Below the pieces are notes generated by a model that searched no databases, was not told the DNA's origin, and saw nothing but the letters and a program-made list of their open reading frames with translations. The translations under genes and the position numbers were made by a program. From Alteromonas genovensis (lineage in GTDB: Bacteria > Pseudomonadota > Gammaproteobacteria > Enterobacterales > Alteromonadaceae): DNA of 64,000 nucleotides. The stretch spans positions 1 to 64,000 of the forward strand of contig NZ_JAAAWO010000002.1 of NCBI RefSeq assembly GCF_010500895.1, read 5' to 3'. Shown one piece after another: positions 29,164 to 38,614 of the stretch (its first letter is position 1; the number at the start of each line of letters is the position of its first letter).

Positions 29164-30787
29164 GCTTCGCCTTTCTGGCTTAAATGCGGTGCAGCGTCAG
29201 TCGCTGGTGATTAGTTTAACCGCCTTTTTTACTGGCCTATTGCTGATTGCCCTTATTAGTGTACTCGTGTTGATTACGGCAAGGGGCGGCGCTTATTTTT
29301 GGCCAAAACCCATATACAGCGTTGCGCTTACTCACATATCTCCTCCAGCGCTTGCCACCGACCAAGTTCTACCTAAAGAAGCTGCGTCTAAAGAGACTAC
29401 GCCTAGAGAGACTGAGCAGGTTGTGACTCTTTTAGCCAATGTATTCGATGATGAGGCTAAATCGGAGATAAGGCTTAAGTATGCAGACGCGCTAAACCCA
29501 TACGGGGCGCAATTGTTAGTTGAGCGTGAGCGTATAAAGCGTATTGACCTGGCTAAAAACAGCGCCGAGATAAAGCTTAATGACGGGCGGCAGGTAATGG
29601 CTGTGCCTGAAAATGTGGTTACGCCAGAGGGCGCCAATATTCCGCTTGCTAAATTGCCGCAAATAATGGAGTCAGTAGCACTCATCTCAGATGAAATTAC
29701 AAAATTAAACAAACAGTTTTTAGCGCCAATTCACGAATCACTCTCTCGCTTTGACAATCGAGATGTGGCAGCGGATGCACCAGCGCGAGAAAAGCTAGTA
29801 GCTCAGTTCAATGAGTATCAGCAGCGAGTTCGTTCACTTGAAACCCAGCGAGATCAATACAAGCTTGCGGTGAGCTTTGCCGAAGGGCAGCCTTTTAGTA
29901 TTCCGATATTCACAATTCAAAGTGTCGATTTTGTGAGTCGATTAACAGGGTTTGAGAAGTGGCAGGTGGCCATTGGTGAAGTGTTTGTGTTTCTCACTGA
30001 ATCGCCTAAACAAGCGAATACGTCGGGTGGCGTATTTCCTGCTTTATTCGGTACGGTGCTAATGGTATTTATTATGACCATTATCGTTACCCCCTTTGGC
30101 GTAATGGCGGCTATTTATTTAAGCGAATATGCGCCAAACACAGCCCTAACCACCATTATTCGCGTAAGCGTAAGCAATATGGCCGGTGTGCCTTCCATTG
30201 TGTATGGTGTGTTTGGCCTTGGTTTCTTTGTGTACACACTTGGCGGCAGTATAGACAGCCTCTTTTTTAGTGATACGCTACCTGCGCCAACCATGGGTAG
30301 CCCAGGTATATTTTGGGCGGCATTAACCATGGCAATACTCACACTTCCGGTGGTAATTGTAGCTACCGAAGAGGGACTTAGGCGGGTGCCAGAAGGGCTA
30401 AAAGCGGGCAGCTATGCACTAGGTGCCACTAAAATTGAAACCATTGTACGCACTATATTGCCTATTGCTTCTCCCGGTATTATGACCGGCGTTATATTGG
30501 CCATTGCCAGAGCCGCGGGTGAAGTTGCGCCACTTATGTTGGTCGGGGCAGTAAAATTTGCGCCTGCCTTACCTATTGATGGTGAGTTTCCATTTTTACA
30601 CCTCGATAGACAGTTCATGCACCTAGGTGTGTTAATTTACGACAGTGCATTTCACAGCCAAACCGATGCTAAAAGTGCATCTATGATGTTTGCCGCGTGC
30701 TTACTACTGCTGGTGGTTGTATTTGTACTTAATATTTTAGCGGTACTACTTAGAACACGCTTACGTAAACGGTATTTAAAAGGGTAA
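29156..30787 (+). CDS. pstA: Phosphate ABC transporter permease PstA (long form, DUF3333-type)
   Basis: Second permease of the Pst importer, 543 residues. ATG 29156 has AAGGAG upstream and lies inside the pstC stop region, so translation is coupled. The N-terminal helix (about 18-45) is followed by a periplasmic domain with a coiled-coil segment (about 180-245). The conserved permease core then follows, with [16 protein letters not shown] and [10 protein letters not shown]. Residues 72-86 are a 15-bp tandem repeat in DNA ([14 protein letters not shown]). Confidence 0.92.
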   Translation: MAKLRLSGLNAVQRQSLVISLTAFFTGLLLIALISVLVLITARGGAYFWPKPIYSVALTHISPPALATDQVLPKEAASKETTPRETEQVVTLLANVFDDEAKSEIRLKYADALNPYGAQLLVERERIKRIDLAKNSAEIKLNDGRQVMAVPENVVTPEGANIPLAKLPQIMESVALISDEITKLNKQFLAPIHESLSRFDNRDVAADAPAREKLVAQFNEYQQRVRSLETQRDQYKLAVSFAEGQPFSIPIFTIQSVDFVSRLTGFEKWQVAIGEVFVFLTESPKQANTSGGVFPALFGTVLMVFIMTIIVTPFGVMAAIYLSEYAPNTALTTIIRVSVSNMAGVPSIVYGVFGLGFFVYTLGGSIDSLFFSDTLPAPTMGSPGIFWAALTMAILTLPVVIVATEEGLRRVPEGLKAGSYALGATKIETIVRTILPIASPGIMTGVILAIARAAGEVAPLMLVGAVKFAPALPIDGEFPFLHLDRQFMHLGVLIYDSAFHSQTDAKSASMMFAACLLLLVVVFVLNILAVLLRTRLRKRYLKG

Positions 30788-30795
30788 AAGCTGTC

Positions 30796-31602
30796 ATGCT
30801 GAAGTTGTTTAAACATAATATACAGCCCGTTAGCGAGTTATCGAGCGCGCAGACAGCAGTTGAGGTTAACGCACTCAACTTATGGTTTGGCGATAAGCAC
30901 GTGTTAAAAGACATCACCATGCGGATCCCGAAAAACAAGGTCACAGCGTTAATTGGTCAAAGCGGGTGCGGTAAATCCACACTGATAAACTGCTTTAACC
31001 GGCTAAACGACCTGTATGACGGTTGTCAGTATAAGGGTGAAGTGATTATTGATGGTAAAAACATTAATAGTAAAAAAACCAACGTGTCACGGCTAAGAGC
31101 CAAAGTGGGTATGGTATTCCAGCGCCCAAATCCATTTCCTATGAGTATTTACGAAAACGTATGCTACGGATTGAAGCTTCAAGGGGTGCGTGAAAGACGG
31201 AATTTAGACGATGCGGTAGAAAGTGCGTTAAAGCAGGCCGCATTGTGGGATGAAGTGAAAGACCGATTGTTTGAGCCTGCCATGACCTTATCGGGCGGTC
31301 AGCAGCAGCGGTTAGTGATTGCGCGGGCTTTATCCTTAAAACCAGAAGTGTTGTTGCTTGATGAGCCAACCTCAGCCCTCGATCCGCTGACGACGCTTTT
31401 CATTGAAGAACTGATGGAGTCGCTTAAAAAGCAATGTACGATAGTTATTGTTACTCACAATATGCAGCAGGCCGCGCGCGTAAGCGACTACACGGCTTTT
31501 TTCCATCAAGGTAAACTCGTGGAGTATGCCGATAGCGATACGCTGTTCACCATGCCTGAGAAAAAACAAACAGAAGATTACATTACGGGGCGATATGGCT
31601 AA
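30796..31602 (+). CDS. pstB: Phosphate ABC transporter ATP-binding protein PstB
   Basis: ATPase that drives phosphate import. Walker [10 protein letters not shown] (near residue 54), Q-loop [10 protein letters not shown], signature LSGGQQQR, Walker [14 protein letters not shown] and switch histidine VTHNM are all present. The length (268 residues) is normal. It begins 8 bp after pstA. Confidence 0.97.
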   Translation: MLKLFKHNIQPVSELSSAQTAVEVNALNLWFGDKHVLKDITMRIPKNKVTALIGQSGCGKSTLINCFNRLNDLYDGCQYKGEVIIDGKNINSKKTNVSRLRAKVGMVFQRPNPFPMSIYENVCYGLKLQGVRERRNLDDAVESALKQAALWDEVKDRLFEPAMTLSGGQQQRLVIARALSLKPEVLLLDEPTSALDPLTTLFIEELMESLKKQCTIVIVTHNMQQAARVSDYTAFFHQGKLVEYADSDTLFTMPEKKQTEDYITGRYG

Positions 31603-31720
31603 CAGCGACTTTTTTATTCCCGCTAGCCATATACGAAGTTGCGCGCTACCTTTAATCGCTGCCCCCGTTGCATGCGTCATGTTTTGTTGTGCCACGTTTA
31701 CCGTTCACTGGAGTTACTAG
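31595..31720 (+). CDS. Possible 41-aa small protein bridging pstB and phoU
   Basis: A frame of 41 codons starts at ATGGCTAA, overlapping the pstB stop by 8 bp exactly as pstA overlaps pstC, and ends with TAG one base before the phoU ATG. The peptide contains a hydrophobic stretch [15 protein letters not shown] that could span the membrane. There is no strong ribosome site. It could instead be non-coding spacer; the coupling geometry is the only argument. Confidence 0.3.
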   Translation: MANSDFFIPASHIRSCALPLIAAPVACVMFCCATFTVHWSY

Positions 31721-31721
31721 A

Positions 31722-32438
31722 ATGCGTCAAGTTGCTTTAAATACTCATATTTCGGGTACGTTTAACGTTGAATTAGAAAACTTGCGCAACTCCGTGCTAA
31801 CTATGGGGGGCGAGGTAGAGCAGCAGATGGTAGATACGCTGTATGCCATTAAGCACAACCATGCAGCTATTGCCGAAAAAGTAGTGTTGAACGACTTAAA
31901 AATAAACTCTATGGAAATTCAGATAGACGAAGAATGCCTGAGGATTATTGCTAAGCGACATCCCACGGCAAGCGATCTGCGTTTAATCATGACCATTTCT
32001 AAAGCTATCACTGATATTGAGCGTATGGGTGATGAAATAGAGCGCATTGCTAAGTTGGTAACGCGAAACAAGCTTCCTTCTTCTGACACCATAAAAAGCA
32101 GTATGGTAAAAATAGGCGAACAGGTTATCGACATGATGCGCGGCACATTCGATGCTTTCGCGCGACAAGATGAGTCAGCAGCCCTTGAGGTTTATCGCCA
32201 GGACAATCAAATAGACAGCGAATACAAACGCCTGATAACGTACACCACGTCTGAAATGGAAAAAATCACCGAAGATATGCAAGATTGGCTGGACGTGCTT
32301 TGGGCATTGCGTTCACTAGAGCGCATTGGCGATCGATGTAAAAACGTTTGCGAATATGTTGTGTACCTAACACGGGGAACCGATGTACGTCATACCTCCC
32401 TTGAAAGCATCCATCAGAAGATAGAAGATCTGACTTAA
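31722..32438 (+). CDS. phoU: Phosphate signalling regulator PhoU
   Basis: Cytoplasmic protein that links the Pst transporter to the PhoR/PhoB sensor system and keeps the regulon off when phosphate is plentiful. Two three-helix repeats are visible, each with an E/D-rich metal-binding motif: ITDIERMGDEIERIAK (near residue 90) and SLERIGDRCKNVCEY (near 210). A longer frame exists, but ATG 31722 follows GGAG and gives MRQVALNTHISGTF, the usual start. Confidence 0.94.
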   Translation: MRQVALNTHISGTFNVELENLRNSVLTMGGEVEQQMVDTLYAIKHNHAAIAEKVVLNDLKINSMEIQIDEECLRIIAKRHPTASDLRLIMTISKAITDIERMGDEIERIAKLVTRNKLPSSDTIKSSMVKIGEQVIDMMRGTFDAFARQDESAALEVYRQDNQIDSEYKRLITYTTSEMEKITEDMQDWLDVLWALRSLERIGDRCKNVCEYVVYLTRGTDVRHTSLESIHQKIEDLT

Positions 32439-32502
32439 TTGACTGCGTAGATGTCGCTATACCGCACGCGTGGCGTGGGATGGCGTGTCTTTTGAAATAT
32501 AG

Positions 32503-32520
32503 CTGTCATAAAAATGAAAC
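32503..32520 (+). promoter_or_regulatory. Candidate Pho box upstream of the PiT transporter
   Basis: CTGTCATAAAAATGAAAC: the first half-site is a perfect CTGTCAT with A-rich spacer; the second half is degenerate. It resembles known boxes such as that of E. coli phoA in the first ten positions. It lies about 240 bp before the PiT gene in a gap (32439-32760) with no convincing gene. Confidence 0.45.
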
Positions 32521-32760
32521 ATTTGATTGAATAATCAGCGTCGAGATATACTTTTACCGAATTTCGATGATTTTCGCTATGGCTTCGAAGATGATTACGT
32601 TATCATGCGCCGGAGCCGAGGACAGGTCGTGCAAAAAACGAACATTATGCTAAAACATAATCTGTCTTTAACATCACACTCTAGCCTATTTGGCTCGGGG
32701 AACTGCTACACAGTGAAGTAGCGTAAAGCCCAAATCGCATTAGCTCGGGAGCGATACTTA

Positions 32761-34029
32761 GTGGATTTTTTTGAAAGTTATGGCCTAATTCTAATTCTTC
32801 TTGCCGGTGGTGTAGGTTTCATCATGGCGTGGGGAATTGGAGCCAACGATGTTGCCAATGCAATGGGGACATCAGTAGGGTCAAAAGCATTAACAATAAA
32901 ACAAGCAATTTTTATTGCGATGATATTTGAGTTTGCTGGCGCTTACCTTGCGGGTGGTGAGGTTACCTCTACCATACGCAAAGGAATTATCGACTCAAGC
33001 TTCTTTACAGACATACCCGAATTGCTCGTACTGGGCATGATTTCCTCGCTGTTGGCTGCCGGTATTTGGTTGGCCGTAGCGTCTTGGTTAGGTTGGCCTG
33101 TATCTACAACGCATTCTATTATCGGCGCAATTATCGGTTTTACTGCAGCCGGCGTAAGCATGGACGCCGTTGCGTGGGATAAGGTTGCCGGTATTGTGGG
33201 TAGCTGGGTGGTAACGCCTGCTATTTCGGGTGTTATTGCCTATTTAATATTTATGAGTGCGCATAAACTCATATTCCAAACTGCCTCACCCTTTGAAAGT
33301 GCTAAGCGCTACGTTCCATTTTATATGGCGTTAGCGGGCTTTGTAATGTCACTCGTGACTATCAAAAAAGGGCTTAAGCACGTTGGATTAGAAATGAGCG
33401 CGGTGAATGGATACATTCTCGCCGTGATTATCGCAGTGTTACTAGGTGTTTTAGGCAAGTGGTACATTGGCCGCATGAAGTTCAGTGGCTCTGAAGATGC
33501 AGATTTACAGGCCGCAAACGTAGAGAAAGTGTTTGCACTATTAATGGTAGTGACGGCATGTTGCATGGCATTCGCCCACGGCTCGAACGACGTAGCGAAT
33601 GCTATCGGACCATTAGCGGCCGTTGTCAGTGTAGTGAGCAGTGGCGGCGAAATTAATGCAAATGCCAAGCTTGCGGTATGGATTTTACCTCTTGGTGGTT
33701 TAGGAATAGTTGCTGGTTTAGCGCTATTCGGTCATCGAGTCATAAAAACCATAGGGCAGGGGATAACTCACCTTACGCCTAGCCGTGGTTTCGCAGCAGA
33801 ATTGGCAGCAGCCTGTACCGTTGTTATTGCGTCAGGAACAGGTTTACCTATCTCTACCACGCAAACGCTTGTTGGTGCGGTGCTAGGCGTAGGTTTAGCG
33901 AGAGGTGTTTCTGCACTTAATCTTGGCATTGTAAGAAATATTGTAGTGTCGTGGGTTGTTACGCTTCCTGCGGGCGCCATTCTCTCAATTATCTCGTTCT
34001 ATATATTAAGAGCATCGTTTGGGGTGTAA
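32761..34029 (+). CDS. pit: Inorganic phosphate transporter, PiT family
   Basis: Low-affinity phosphate:cation symporter of the inner membrane, 422 residues and about ten helices. Both PiT repeats carry the signature: GIGANDVANAMGTSVGS (residues about 26-42) and HGSNDVANAIGPLAA (near 277). The start is GTG 32761, preceded by GGGAG. It lies after the pst-phoU operon but 322 bp away, with a candidate Pho box of its own. A strong terminator follows. Confidence 0.95.
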   Translation: MDFFESYGLILILLAGGVGFIMAWGIGANDVANAMGTSVGSKALTIKQAIFIAMIFEFAGAYLAGGEVTSTIRKGIIDSSFFTDIPELLVLGMISSLLAAGIWLAVASWLGWPVSTTHSIIGAIIGFTAAGVSMDAVAWDKVAGIVGSWVVTPAISGVIAYLIFMSAHKLIFQTASPFESAKRYVPFYMALAGFVMSLVTIKKGLKHVGLEMSAVNGYILAVIIAVLLGVLGKWYIGRMKFSGSEDADLQAANVEKVFALLMVVTACCMAFAHGSNDVANAIGPLAAVVSVVSSGGEINANAKLAVWILPLGGLGIVAGLALFGHRVIKTIGQGITHLTPSRGFAAELAAACTVVIASGTGLPISTTQTLVGAVLGVGLARGVSALNLGIVRNIVVSWVVTLPAGAILSIISFYILRASFGV

Positions 34030-34130
34030 AACCACAGCAGTGTTATTCCGGCACTAGAATGCTGGAAAGTTTGCATCGCTAGCAGAAATACAATAATTAA
34101 CGATATTGCTGTAAACGTAGAAAGCACCAA

Positions 34131-34166
34131 AAAAGCCGCGATAAGTGAAAACTTATCGCGGCTTTT
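34131..34166. terminator. Bidirectional terminator between pit and uspE
   Basis: A 16-bp perfect stem (34131-34146 with 34151-34166, core GCCGCGATAAGT) and GAAA tetraloop, with A-run and T-run at the two ends. It serves both convergent genes. Confidence 0.95.
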
Positions 34167-34195
34167 GTATGTCATCGGTCACTTCGTTCAAGCAC

Positions 34196-35179
34196 TCATT
34201 TTTTCTCAATAGAAATCGGTGTTTGAAATCCACTCGGTTTTATTCCGACAACCGCGCAATGCAGTTGATGAATGGTTTCTTCAGCGGTACCACCCATAAT
34301 AAAACCAGGTACGCCAAGCCTTGCCACGGTACCCATGACAACCACATCGGCACTAACAGACGCTGCTGTGGCCGCAATTTCTCGTCGAGGGTAGCCGTGT
34401 ACAATGTGTTTTTGCGGTTTAAGGAAATCCAGTACGTCATCGTCTAGCTCATCAGAAAGCTCGTTGAGCAGAAGGGCCAGCTCGTTATCCCGTTCCTCAA
34501 ATATTTTGGCGAGGTCGTGTTCCATTCTATCGTTGTCGACAGTGATAAATCCGTCTCTTGCTATGTTTTCGGGAACCGCATCGAATACATGCACAACATG
34601 CAGTTGAGCAAATTCAAGTAAAGCAATCTGACTAGCGTGGCGAAGTATGTCGCGATTGAGCTCTTGGCGCACGGAGACTTCGTGTTTAGGGTAGTGATAG
34701 TTCAAATCAAGTGCAGCAACCACATTCTTGTACTGGCTTTTGGGCTTGCGATCGACAACCCAAACAGGGCATGGGCATTTTCTCAATAGTCGCATGTCTA
34801 AGCTGCCGAAAAGCTTATCTAAAAAACTCTCTTCTGCGCGCTTAATGACTAAATCGATATTGTTATTAACAACGTAACTCACAACATTAATCAGCGGATC
34901 GCCTATCAGTACCTCGGTATCAGCATGATAATGCTGGCTCCAGTTTTTAGACTGCTCTGTTAGCCACTGCTGAGCTTGGGTTTCCATACCCTGTTGAGAT
35001 TCAATATAAGAAAACGATTCCATGATCATATTGGCATTTGGCGGAAGCGCCTCTAGTGCCAGCACGATGGTGATATTCGCCTGATGGGTTTTAGCAATGT
35101 GAAGTGCTTGCGCCACCGTATCATCCTGACGATGAGAGTCGCCTAGTACACAGAGAATGTTTTTGTAGTGTCCCTTCAT
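34196..35179 (-). CDS. uspE: Tandem universal stress protein (UspE-like)
   Basis: Two Usp domains in one chain of 327 residues, like E. coli UspE (about 316). The second domain has a nucleotide-binding pattern VVMGTVARLGVPGFIMGGTAEET (GxxG then about nine residues to G-T/S) near residue 285-307. The first domain starts ILCVLGDSHRQDDT. GAGG precedes ATG 35179. Role in the family is stress survival and motility/adhesion control; details here are unknown. Confidence 0.88.
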   Translation of the reverse strand: MKGHYKNILCVLGDSHRQDDTVAQALHIAKTHQANITIVLALEALPPNANMIMESFSYIESQQGMETQAQQWLTEQSKNWSQHYHADTEVLIGDPLINVVSYVVNNNIDLVIKRAEESFLDKLFGSLDMRLLRKCPCPVWVVDRKPKSQYKNVVAALDLNYHYPKHEVSVRQELNRDILRHASQIALLEFAQLHVVHVFDAVPENIARDGFITVDNDRMEHDLAKIFEERDNELALLLNELSDELDDDVLDFLKPQKHIVHGYPRREIAATAASVSADVVVMGTVARLGVPGFIMGGTAEETIHQLHCAVVGIKPSGFQTPISIEKK

Positions 35180-35359
35180 AGTGGCCTCATTAGCATGTGG
35201 TTGTTGTGTTTACCGAATACGCTTTCACTTTATCCTAAACCCAGAATGTCTTGCTTGCCAGTGTATAAGTAAGAATTCTTCATGACGTTTTCGGGTTTTT
35301 AATGTGCTACACGTAATCCTTATGCTAGATTAAGAACTATATTATTAATCAATTATGAG

Positions 35360-36274
35360 ATGAGTATGAAGTGGCCAAACCTTAAGCATTTACACTACCT
35401 TGTAACCCTACATCAAGAGCAGCATTTCCATCGTGCCGCTCAGCGTTGCAACGTGAGCCAATCAACATTAAGTACTGCCATCCAAAACCTCGAAGAGCAC
35501 TTCGGTAGCCAGCTTCTAGAGCGAGAACACAAAACGTTTGTGTTTACCTCGCTAGGGTTAGACATTGTGGAGCGCAGTAAGTTAATACTGCAAGAAGCAG
35601 GTGAACTGGTTGAATACGCGCAAAATGCGGGCAATTGGCAACGAGGTACCATAAAGCTAGGGGTTATTCCTACTATTGCGCCCTTTCTCTTTGAAGGCAT
35701 GTTGGGGGCTTTTAAGGCGTTTCTGCCAGAAATTAACCTAGAGATGCAGGAAGATACTACGGAGAAGCTGCTTCAGCAGTTAACAGACGGTAGACTAGAT
35801 TTACTTATTCTGGCATTGCCAATGGAAACTCCAGGGTGCAAGCAAATGGTGCTAGGGCACGATCCATTTCATCTTATCGCTCATGAAGATATGATGCCGG
35901 CCTTACCGAATCCTGTTGATATATCGTCACTGCCTAAGAAAAGTATTTTCTTACTTCAACAAGAGCATTGTATGACGGGGCATGCGGTAAGCGCCTGTAA
36001 CTTACAGCACAGCGACCAAATAAGCAGTGTCGCCGCGAGTAGCTTGTATACCTTGGTACAATTAGCAAATAGCAAAATGGGGTATACCTTTTTACCAGAG
36101 CTGGCGATTAACCAGTCTATTTTGGAGCACACCGGGCTTCAAAGTTATCCTGCTGAGGAAAAAGGCTTCAGGGAAATAGGGCTTGTATGGCGCTCTGGCA
36201 CTACGCGCATGCAGTTGTTTCGACGTATTGGTGAAATTGTTTCACCATTATTGCCAATACCAACGCTCAAATAA
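35360..36274 (+). CDS. oxyR: OxyR-type peroxide-sensing LysR regulator
   Basis: LysR-family transcription factor, 304 residues. The N-terminal winged helix-turn-helix includes FHRAAQRCNVSQSTLSTAIQNLE. The sensor domain keeps the two redox cysteines of OxyR with exact spacing: Cys204 in QEHC and Cys213 in SAC, nine residues apart as in E. coli Cys199/Cys208. GVIPTIAPFL also matches OxyR. It should activate antioxidant genes on oxidation by hydrogen peroxide. No catalase or peroxidase gene is adjacent. A second ATG at 35366 is an alternative start. Confidence 0.85.
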   Translation: MSMKWPNLKHLHYLVTLHQEQHFHRAAQRCNVSQSTLSTAIQNLEEHFGSQLLEREHKTFVFTSLGLDIVERSKLILQEAGELVEYAQNAGNWQRGTIKLGVIPTIAPFLFEGMLGAFKAFLPEINLEMQEDTTEKLLQQLTDGRLDLLILALPMETPGCKQMVLGHDPFHLIAHEDMMPALPNPVDISSLPKKSIFLLQQEHCMTGHAVSACNLQHSDQISSVAASSLYTLVQLANSKMGYTFLPELAINQSILEHTGLQSYPAEEKGFREIGLVWRSGTTRMQLFRRIGEIVSPLLPIPTLK

Positions 36275-36297
36275 TAGCGCGAGCAAACACTAAATAG

Positions 36298-36353
36298 CGC
36301 AAATATTAGAAAGACGATCATAGAAGAATAATCTTAGAAAAATGATCGTAGGA
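36298..36353. repeat. Four adjacent 14-bp diverged tandem units after oxyR
   Basis: Units CGCAAATATTAGAA, AGACGATCATAGAA, GAATAATCTTAGAA and AAATGATCGTAGGA; adjacent or alternate pairs agree at 9-10 of 14 positions with a shared TAGAA-type end. Located between convergent genes. Confidence 0.5.
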
Positions 36354-36411
36354 AGATGCCCCTAAAAAATTAATGCAGAGCCACCAATTGCTAGATGGCT
36401 CTGCATTAACA

Positions 36412-37032
36412 TTAGATATGCGGAGCTGAATGACCGAGTTCGGCAGCCCACGAAAGCTCGGAACGTGATAAGTTGTTTGCCGCATTGCGGCCAAAGCTAT
36501 GCAGGGCATTGTAGGCGCTATTTGATGGAATGCCTACGTAATGGCAAAGTGCGTAAAACAGTAAGCTACAGCGATGCTGAGAGCCATCGCAGTGCAAATA
36601 AATACTGGCACCTTCAGATAACATTTTTGATAGCTCATGAAGATAATGATGTGAGTGAACATCATCTGTTGGCGATTGAGATGACGGATGACTAAAGGGC
36701 ACCCACAACCATTCCAAGCCATTTTCCAATGCGCTGTCTCGAATATTTGGGGCTTGTTCTTCACCGGTTTGAACCGTTGCCACGTGAGTCACTCCTAAGC
36801 CCTTTAATGCACTATAGGCTTCGGCAACAGGCTTCTTGCCCAAACATATCTTGCCCGCTTTCAGTGAGAACCAGGCTATTGCGGGTGAACTATCATTAGT
36901 GATATTGCCAGCAGTGTTATTGCCAGTAATGTTAGTCTCAGTTTCAGTTGTATTCACAGCGAGCGTTAAACCACAAAATAATAAATTGAAAAATAATGGC
37001 AACCACATCCGCCAATAACGAATACGTGCCAT
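36412..37032 (-). CDS. Secreted tyrosine/dual-specificity phosphatase-like protein
   Basis: A hydrophobic signal segment (WLPLFFNLLFCGLTLAV) is followed by an N-T-rich linker and a phosphatase domain. The P-loop reads LHCDGSQHRCS, satisfying the cysteine-phosphatase motif HCx5R, although the loop lacks the usual glycines. A general acid may be the aspartate in SPTDD upstream. The gene overlaps the end of trhA by about 67 bp (about 43 if ATG 37008 is used). Start is uncertain because neither ATG has a good ribosome site. Substrate unknown. Confidence 0.65.
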   Translation of the reverse strand: MARIRYWRMWLPLFFNLLFCGLTLAVNTTETETNITGNNTAGNITNDSSPAIAWFSLKAGKICLGKKPVAEAYSALKGLGVTHVATVQTGEEQAPNIRDSALENGLEWLWVPFSHPSSQSPTDDVHSHHYLHELSKMLSEGASIYLHCDGSQHRCSLLFYALCHYVGIPSNSAYNALHSFGRNAANNLSRSELSWAAELGHSAPHI

Positions 37033-37622
37033 ATGGCATGGGTGTATTTTACCTTTTTTGCCACGTAAAAACAGACGCCCACGCTGAAACAAAGTCCTCC
37101 TGCTACGAGCAACCATAAACCCGCCCCAGGCAATGCCATATAAAGAGGATAGATTAAGCCAATGGCTATCCAGCCCATAAGTAGATACGTCATAACAGAC
37201 ACTTTTGGAAAGCGATGCTGCGCCACTAGCTTAAAGGCGACGCCGCCAAATGCAAGGCTCCAGATAACACCGGTCATTATCATACCTAACGCGCCACCGA
37301 TAGATACTAAAAGTAAAGGTGTGTAAGTACCCGCTATCAACAAATATATTGCGCTGTGGTCGAAAAGCTTAAGCCATTCTTTGGCTTTATGATGTGAAGT
37401 AGCATGATAAAGAGTAGAGCTTAAAAACATCAGAATAAGGGTGGTGCCATAAATTGCTACGGTAACTAGGGCAAGCGTACCTTCAGCTCGATAGAGTAAA
37501 AACACTAAGCCAACAATGGCAGCAACCAAACCGACGCCGTGACTGATACTATTAAGCCATTCCTCTATTACTGAGTAAGCCCTTGCGGGTATGCTTTCAA
37601 GTTGGTCTCGCATTTCTGACAT
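36966..37622 (-). CDS. trhA: Hemolysin III / TrhA family membrane protein
   Basis: A seven-helix membrane protein of the PAQR-related hemolysin III family (218 residues). Family motifs are LNSISHGVGLVAA near the start, LSSTLYHATSHH, FDHSAIYLLIAGTYTPLLL, and HAIWHVFVIGG at the end. These conserved histidines form the presumed zinc site. ATG 37622 follows AGGA and removes 17 residues of an upstream extension. In E. coli the relative affects membrane energetics; the old haemolysin label should not be read as a toxin. Confidence 0.88.
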   Translation of the reverse strand: MSEMRDQLESIPARAYSVIEEWLNSISHGVGLVAAIVGLVFLLYRAEGTLALVTVAIYGTTLILMFLSSTLYHATSHHKAKEWLKLFDHSAIYLLIAGTYTPLLLVSIGGALGMIMTGVIWSLAFGGVAFKLVAQHRFPKVSVMTYLLMGWIAIGLIYPLYMALPGAGLWLLVAGGLCFSVGVCFYVAKKVKYTHAIWHVFVIGGCGCHYFSIYYFVV

Positions 37623-37660
37623 GACTAATCCTATTACGTGTTTGTCGTCATTTTTCTGAA

Positions 37661-37686
37661 TTTCAGTGAACAAGTGTTCGCTGAAA
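37661..37686. promoter_or_regulatory. 26-bp near-perfect palindrome upstream of trhA
   Basis: TTTCAGTGAACA and TGTTCGCTGAAA are inverted around AG, with one mismatched pair. It lies 39 bp before the trhA start codon, a position suited to an operator. The regulator is not recognised. Confidence 0.4.
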
Positions 37687-38117
37687 TGATGATAGCAGAA
37701 AATGCGCTGATATTGACACTAGTTTTCAACTTTCTAAAAACTACTTCTTACTCTTTTCGTTCAGAGCTGACCGTCCCGCCTATCAATGCCCTTTTTACAG
37801 CTCGGTAGGTTATATTTTACTCGGTGCTTTTTACTCCCTCTTGTGTAGAAACTTCCAATATCAACAAAGTTGTCTCGCTCATTTGTTAATAAGTATATGA
37901 TTTTAATTATTTTTTGATTCTGGTTCGAAACCTGCAATAACTAGGGAACAGTGGGTTGATAACTCATAAAAGTTAACCAAGCAATTTACAGTTTCAGCAC
38001 CACTACTGATGCAAGGTAATAGGTGTTTTGTCGCAAGAGCTTAAACCAGCGATGGCAAAAAGTTATAGAGCCATAAATTATAGCGTTGAAATGGAAGCCA
38101 GAAACAAGGAGCAATAA
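37687..38117. other. Intergenic region, about 430 bp, no gene seen
   Basis: AT-rich region between the trhA palindrome and the small exported protein gene. It has no convincing open frame or RNA structure. An AAGGAG ribosome site lies just before 38118. Confidence 0.4.
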
Positions 38118-38489
38118 ATGTCTTTTCTAAAATGGATTTCTTCAGGAATAGTAGTGTCATTACTCATCGTTATGATAGGAGTAGTAGGCAACGGGAATAC
38201 CTTTGTGAGTCAAGCGACTGCTGAGGATAATGCTAAGCCTTATCATACAGACATAACGGATGTGGAAGAGACTTACTCCAGCATGGAATTTAACGTAAAT
38301 AGAAAAACTCATTTATTACGTAAAACTCGAATTGAATTTTACCTTGCGCAAGCGAAACAGGCTGATAAGCGTGGGTGGGATCATCAACGCAAAGACATCA
38401 TGAGAAGAGTGGAAAACATTTTAGCGCATCACCTAACGCAATATGCGCAAGAAGTTGATTCTGAAATGTCGCAATATACTTCTGCTTAA
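38118..38489 (+). CDS. Hypothetical membrane-anchored or secreted protein (123 aa)
   Basis: N-terminal hydrophobic segment (about residues 8-28, GIVVSLLIVMIGVVG) is a signal peptide or anchor. The rest is charged and helical, probably a short coiled coil (KTRIEFYLAQAKQADKRGWDHQ). AAGGAG ribosome site is good. No family recognised. Its last codons overlap a 16-bp tandem repeat. Confidence 0.7.
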   Translation: MSFLKWISSGIVVSLLIVMIGVVGNGNTFVSQATAEDNAKPYHTDITDVEETYSSMEFNVNRKTHLLRKTRIEFYLAQAKQADKRGWDHQRKDIMRRVENILAHHLTQYAQEVDSEMSQYTSA

Positions 38490-38523
38490 CCATACCTCAG
38501 CGTAACCATATTTCTGCTTAACC
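38476..38523. repeat. Three adjacent 16-bp tandem units spanning a stop codon
   Basis: ATACTTCTGCTTAACC, ATACCTCAGCGTAACC and ATATTTCTGCTTAACC; units 1 and 3 agree at 15 of 16, and 1 and 2 at 13 of 16. The first unit contains the stop codon of the preceding gene. Confidence 0.75.
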
Positions 38524-38614
38524 CACATCGAGTATTGCTAAATACAGATAGCTAGAATTGAGAGCGTGTTAACTGCTGCAGCAATGCACGTTAAAAACGA
38601 CACGCTTTAATTCT

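Noticed and set aside
32527-32721. 64-codon frame before the PiT gene
   Set aside because: Non-canonical start, no ribosome site, and it lies in the leader that carries the candidate Pho box.
37667-37680. GAAC-N4-GTTC resembling a LexA/DinR box of Gram-positive bacteria
   Set aside because: Gammaproteobacterial LexA uses CTG-N10-CAG; the gene set here is clearly gammaproteobacterial.
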